Assembly (NCBI GenBank): GCA_036012155.1
Contig: DASCOT010000135.1
Location: 1 to 14,167 of the forward strand
Reading direction: 5' to 3'
Source: DASCOT01 sp036012155
GTDB lineage: Bacteria; Acidobacteriota; UBA890; WLXD01
DNA length: 14,167 bases
A program made the position numbers and the translations under genes. This document shows positions 13,126-14,167 of this stretch, in pieces. The notes under the pieces were generated by a model. It was not told the origin of the DNA. It did not search any database and saw only the letters and a list, made by a program, of their open reading frames with translations. Every line of letters starts with the position of its first letter. Positions within the stretch are counted from its first letter, which is position 1.

Positions 13126-13863
13126 CTAGGCCTCGATTGCACCGCCGATCTTGCGCAGATGTTGGCGGAAGCTGAAGTCGGGATCCCTCGCGCGTCGTTC
13201 CAAGTACTCGGCGAAGCGCAGTTGCTGGCGCAGCGTCGTGCCGGCCGAGACCGCCTCGGCCTGCTGTCGCTCTGTAGCTGCAATCTCGCGGGCTTTGTCG
13301 GCCACGGCAGCCAACTCGGTGCCCGACAGAAAGATCACGCCGTCGTCGTCGTCGAAGGCGATGTGCTGCGAATCGACCACCTCGGTGCCCATCCGCGCAC
13401 TCTTCAAGGCCGCCTCGTGCTGCGGGCGCAGCGTCAGTGGCCCGTTCGGACAATGGCCATAGCTCCATACCGGGATGCTCAAGAGCAGCAGCTCGGCGCT
13501 GTCACGGTGAGCGCCCCACACCACCACGCCTGCGGCGCCTGCGGCAGCCGCCTCGATGACCACCAGATCACCGATGCAGCCCTCGTCGAGGCGGCCATCG
13601 TTGTCGATGACCAGAATGTCGCCGGGCTGGCAGTCGTCGAGCGCTTCCAGGAAGACGTCGACGCTGCCGGCGTGGCGTGCCGGCAGCACGCGTCCGGTCG
13701 CCTTGCTGCCGCGTGCCAGAGGGCTGATACCTGGCGGTGCAGTCAGAACGGGGAATCCCAGGCGCACGCAAGCGTCCGCCAGGAGTGGCGTGGTGAGGTC
13801 CTTCAACTCATACGGCTCTGCCAACGCGGGTCGCCCGCCGAGGAATGCATACTCTGCCCTCAT
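13126..13863 (-). CDS. RraA / HMG-CHA aldolase family protein
   Basis: From ATG 13863 the protein has 245 residues. The RraA-like core (about 15-170) shows LKDLTTPLLADACVRLG (20-36), PGDILVIDNDGR (80-91), CIGDLVVIEAAAAGAAGVVV (96-115) and HRDSAELLLLSIPVWS (119-134). R120 and D121 correspond to the substrate- and metal-binding Arg-Asp pair of 4-hydroxy-4-methyl-2-oxoglutarate aldolases. A C-terminal helical extension of about 60 residues follows. Members act as aldolases or oxaloacetate decarboxylases in aromatic degradation, or as RNase E inhibitors; the intact pair favours an enzyme, but the pathway is not shown by neighbours. Start choice is uncertain: a GTG at 13941 would add 26 residues, GGAGG lies 18 nt before ATG 13863 (too far to be ideal), and the family N-terminus fits the ATG. 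Its stop nearly touches that of the second EamA gene. Confidence 0.87.
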   Translation of the reverse strand: MRAEYAFLGGRPALAEPYELKDLTTPLLADACVRLGFPVLTAPPGISPLARGSKATGRVLPARHAGSVDVFLEALDDCQPGDILVIDNDGRLDEGCIGDLVVIEAAAAGAAGVVVWGAHRDSAELLLLSIPVWSYGHCPNGPLTLRPQHEAALKSARMGTEVVDSQHIAFDDDDGVIFLSGTELAAVADKAREIAATERQQAEAVSAGTTLRQQLRFAEYLERRARDPDFSFRQHLRKIGGAIEA

Positions 13864-13997
13864 TATGGTCGATATCGCGATCCTCCGGTGCGAGTTGACC
13901 AGCGAGGGTAGGCCTCGGGTCGCCGCCCAGGGGCCGGTCACGGGGAATCAATTCGTGACAGGTTGAGGGTGCGACCCGAGGAGCAACCCCCCGGATG

Positions 13998-14026
13998 GAT
14001 CGGCCAGGTGCCCGATCAGCGATCGG
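13998..14026. repeat. Three GATCGG/CCGATC copies beside the insertion sequence
   Basis: GATCGG at 13998-14003, its inverse CCGATC at 14012-14017, and GATCGG again at 14021-14026 lie between the RraA gene and the IS left end. They may be a regulatory site of the RraA-like gene or chance in GC-rich DNA. Confidence 0.25.
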
Positions 14027-14031
14027 TCTAG

Positions 14032-14167
14032 TGACCTGCCCCCAATAATCGGGCCAGTTTGAGAGTTAGGATTTGAGGCTCTCAGGAAGGCTCGGGAAGG
14101 GGGAGAAATGGCCCGGAAACGATACACAGTAGAGCAGATCATCGCCAAGCTCAGGGAGGCGGAGATC
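14032..14167 (+). mobile_element. Left end of an IS3-family insertion sequence (cut by window edge)
   Basis: TGACCTGCCCCC at 14032-14043 resembles left terminal repeats of IS3-family elements, which begin with TG. It is 76 nt upstream of an OrfA start, a usual distance. The flanking CTAG (14028-14031) could be one copy of a target duplication. The rest of the element, including the right end, is outside the window. Confidence 0.75.
14108..14167 (+). CDS. IS3-family transposase OrfA, first 20 codons
   Basis: ATG 14108 has a purine-rich AGGGGGAG just upstream. The visible 20 residues, MARKRYTVEQIIAKLREAEI, match the N-terminal helix-turn-helix of IS3-family OrfA (the KR-[YF]-[ST]-xEQI-xx-xL-xEAE pattern). 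OrfA binds the terminal repeats, and the full transposase OrfAB is usually made by -1 frameshifting further on. The gene runs off the window. Confidence 0.85.
   Translation, partial: MARKRYTVEQIIAKLREAEI

Noticed and set aside
12811..13911. Plus-strand frame of 366 residues spanning the end of the second EamA gene and the RraA gene
   Set aside because: It overlaps one gene out of frame and is antisense to the other; no domain fits.
1..14167. CRISPR arrays, tRNA or rRNA genes, riboswitches
   Set aside because: No regularly spaced repeats, no tRNA-like T-arm motifs and no conserved riboswitch core were noticed when reading both strands by eye.

Overview
This is a GC-rich window with dense coding on both strands, typical of a large-genome soil or sediment bacterium. 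A large ADOP-type MacB/FtsX permease paired with a PadR regulator points towards Acidobacteriota, Gemmatimonadota or a neighbouring deltaproteobacterial-type lineage. The phylum cannot be fixed from this window alone, and no tRNA or rRNA gene was seen.

Layout. Positions 1-1735 (+): the 3' part of an unrecognised gene, then a PIG3-type NADPH:quinone oxidoreductase. Positions 1788-5194 (+): a compact three-gene respiratory operon coding for a Rieske iron-sulfur protein (its frame broken once near 2050-2062), a one-piece b6-type cytochrome b, and a membrane-anchored octaheme cytochrome c of the hydroxylamine-oxidoreductase (HAO)-like group. Positions 7556-5264 (-): a lipid-modifying operon with an ERG3-like sterol desaturase/hydroxylase, a 42-residue single-helix membrane protein with a very strong ribosome-binding site, and a fatty acid 2-hydroxylase-like enzyme. 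It is read from a near-consensus promoter that holds a perfect inverted repeat between -35 and -10. Positions 7667-10830 (+): the ADOP permease and its PadR-type regulator, behind a promoter whose -10 is overlapped by another inverted repeat. Positions 11111-13124 (+): two tandem paralogous EamA transporters, each with a -10-like hexamer exactly 6 nt before ATG and no Shine-Dalgarno sequence, which suggests leaderless mRNAs. Positions 13863-13126 (-): an RraA/HMG-aldolase-family protein converging on the second transporter. Positions 14032-14167: the left end of an IS3-family insertion sequence and the first 20 codons of its OrfA, cut by the window edge.

The most interesting system is the Rieske / cytochrome b / octaheme cytochrome operon. 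There is no cytochrome c1 or f gene; the octaheme protein occupies the position where one would be expected. The set could form a quinol-oxidising (or quinone-reducing) complex that exchanges electrons directly with a nitrogen- or sulfur-oxyanion-active multihaem enzyme on the outer face of the membrane. The gene families and haem motifs are visible in the sequence; the complex and its substrate are inference. HAO-like octahaem proteins are known within Rieske/cyt b gene clusters of anammox planctomycetes, so the idea has precedent, but this minimal three-gene form is worth attention.

The intergenic gap 7392-7781 holds the two divergent promoters and their inverted repeats, with nothing else recognised between 7561 and 7660. 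The gap 10850-11110 shows nothing I can identify.
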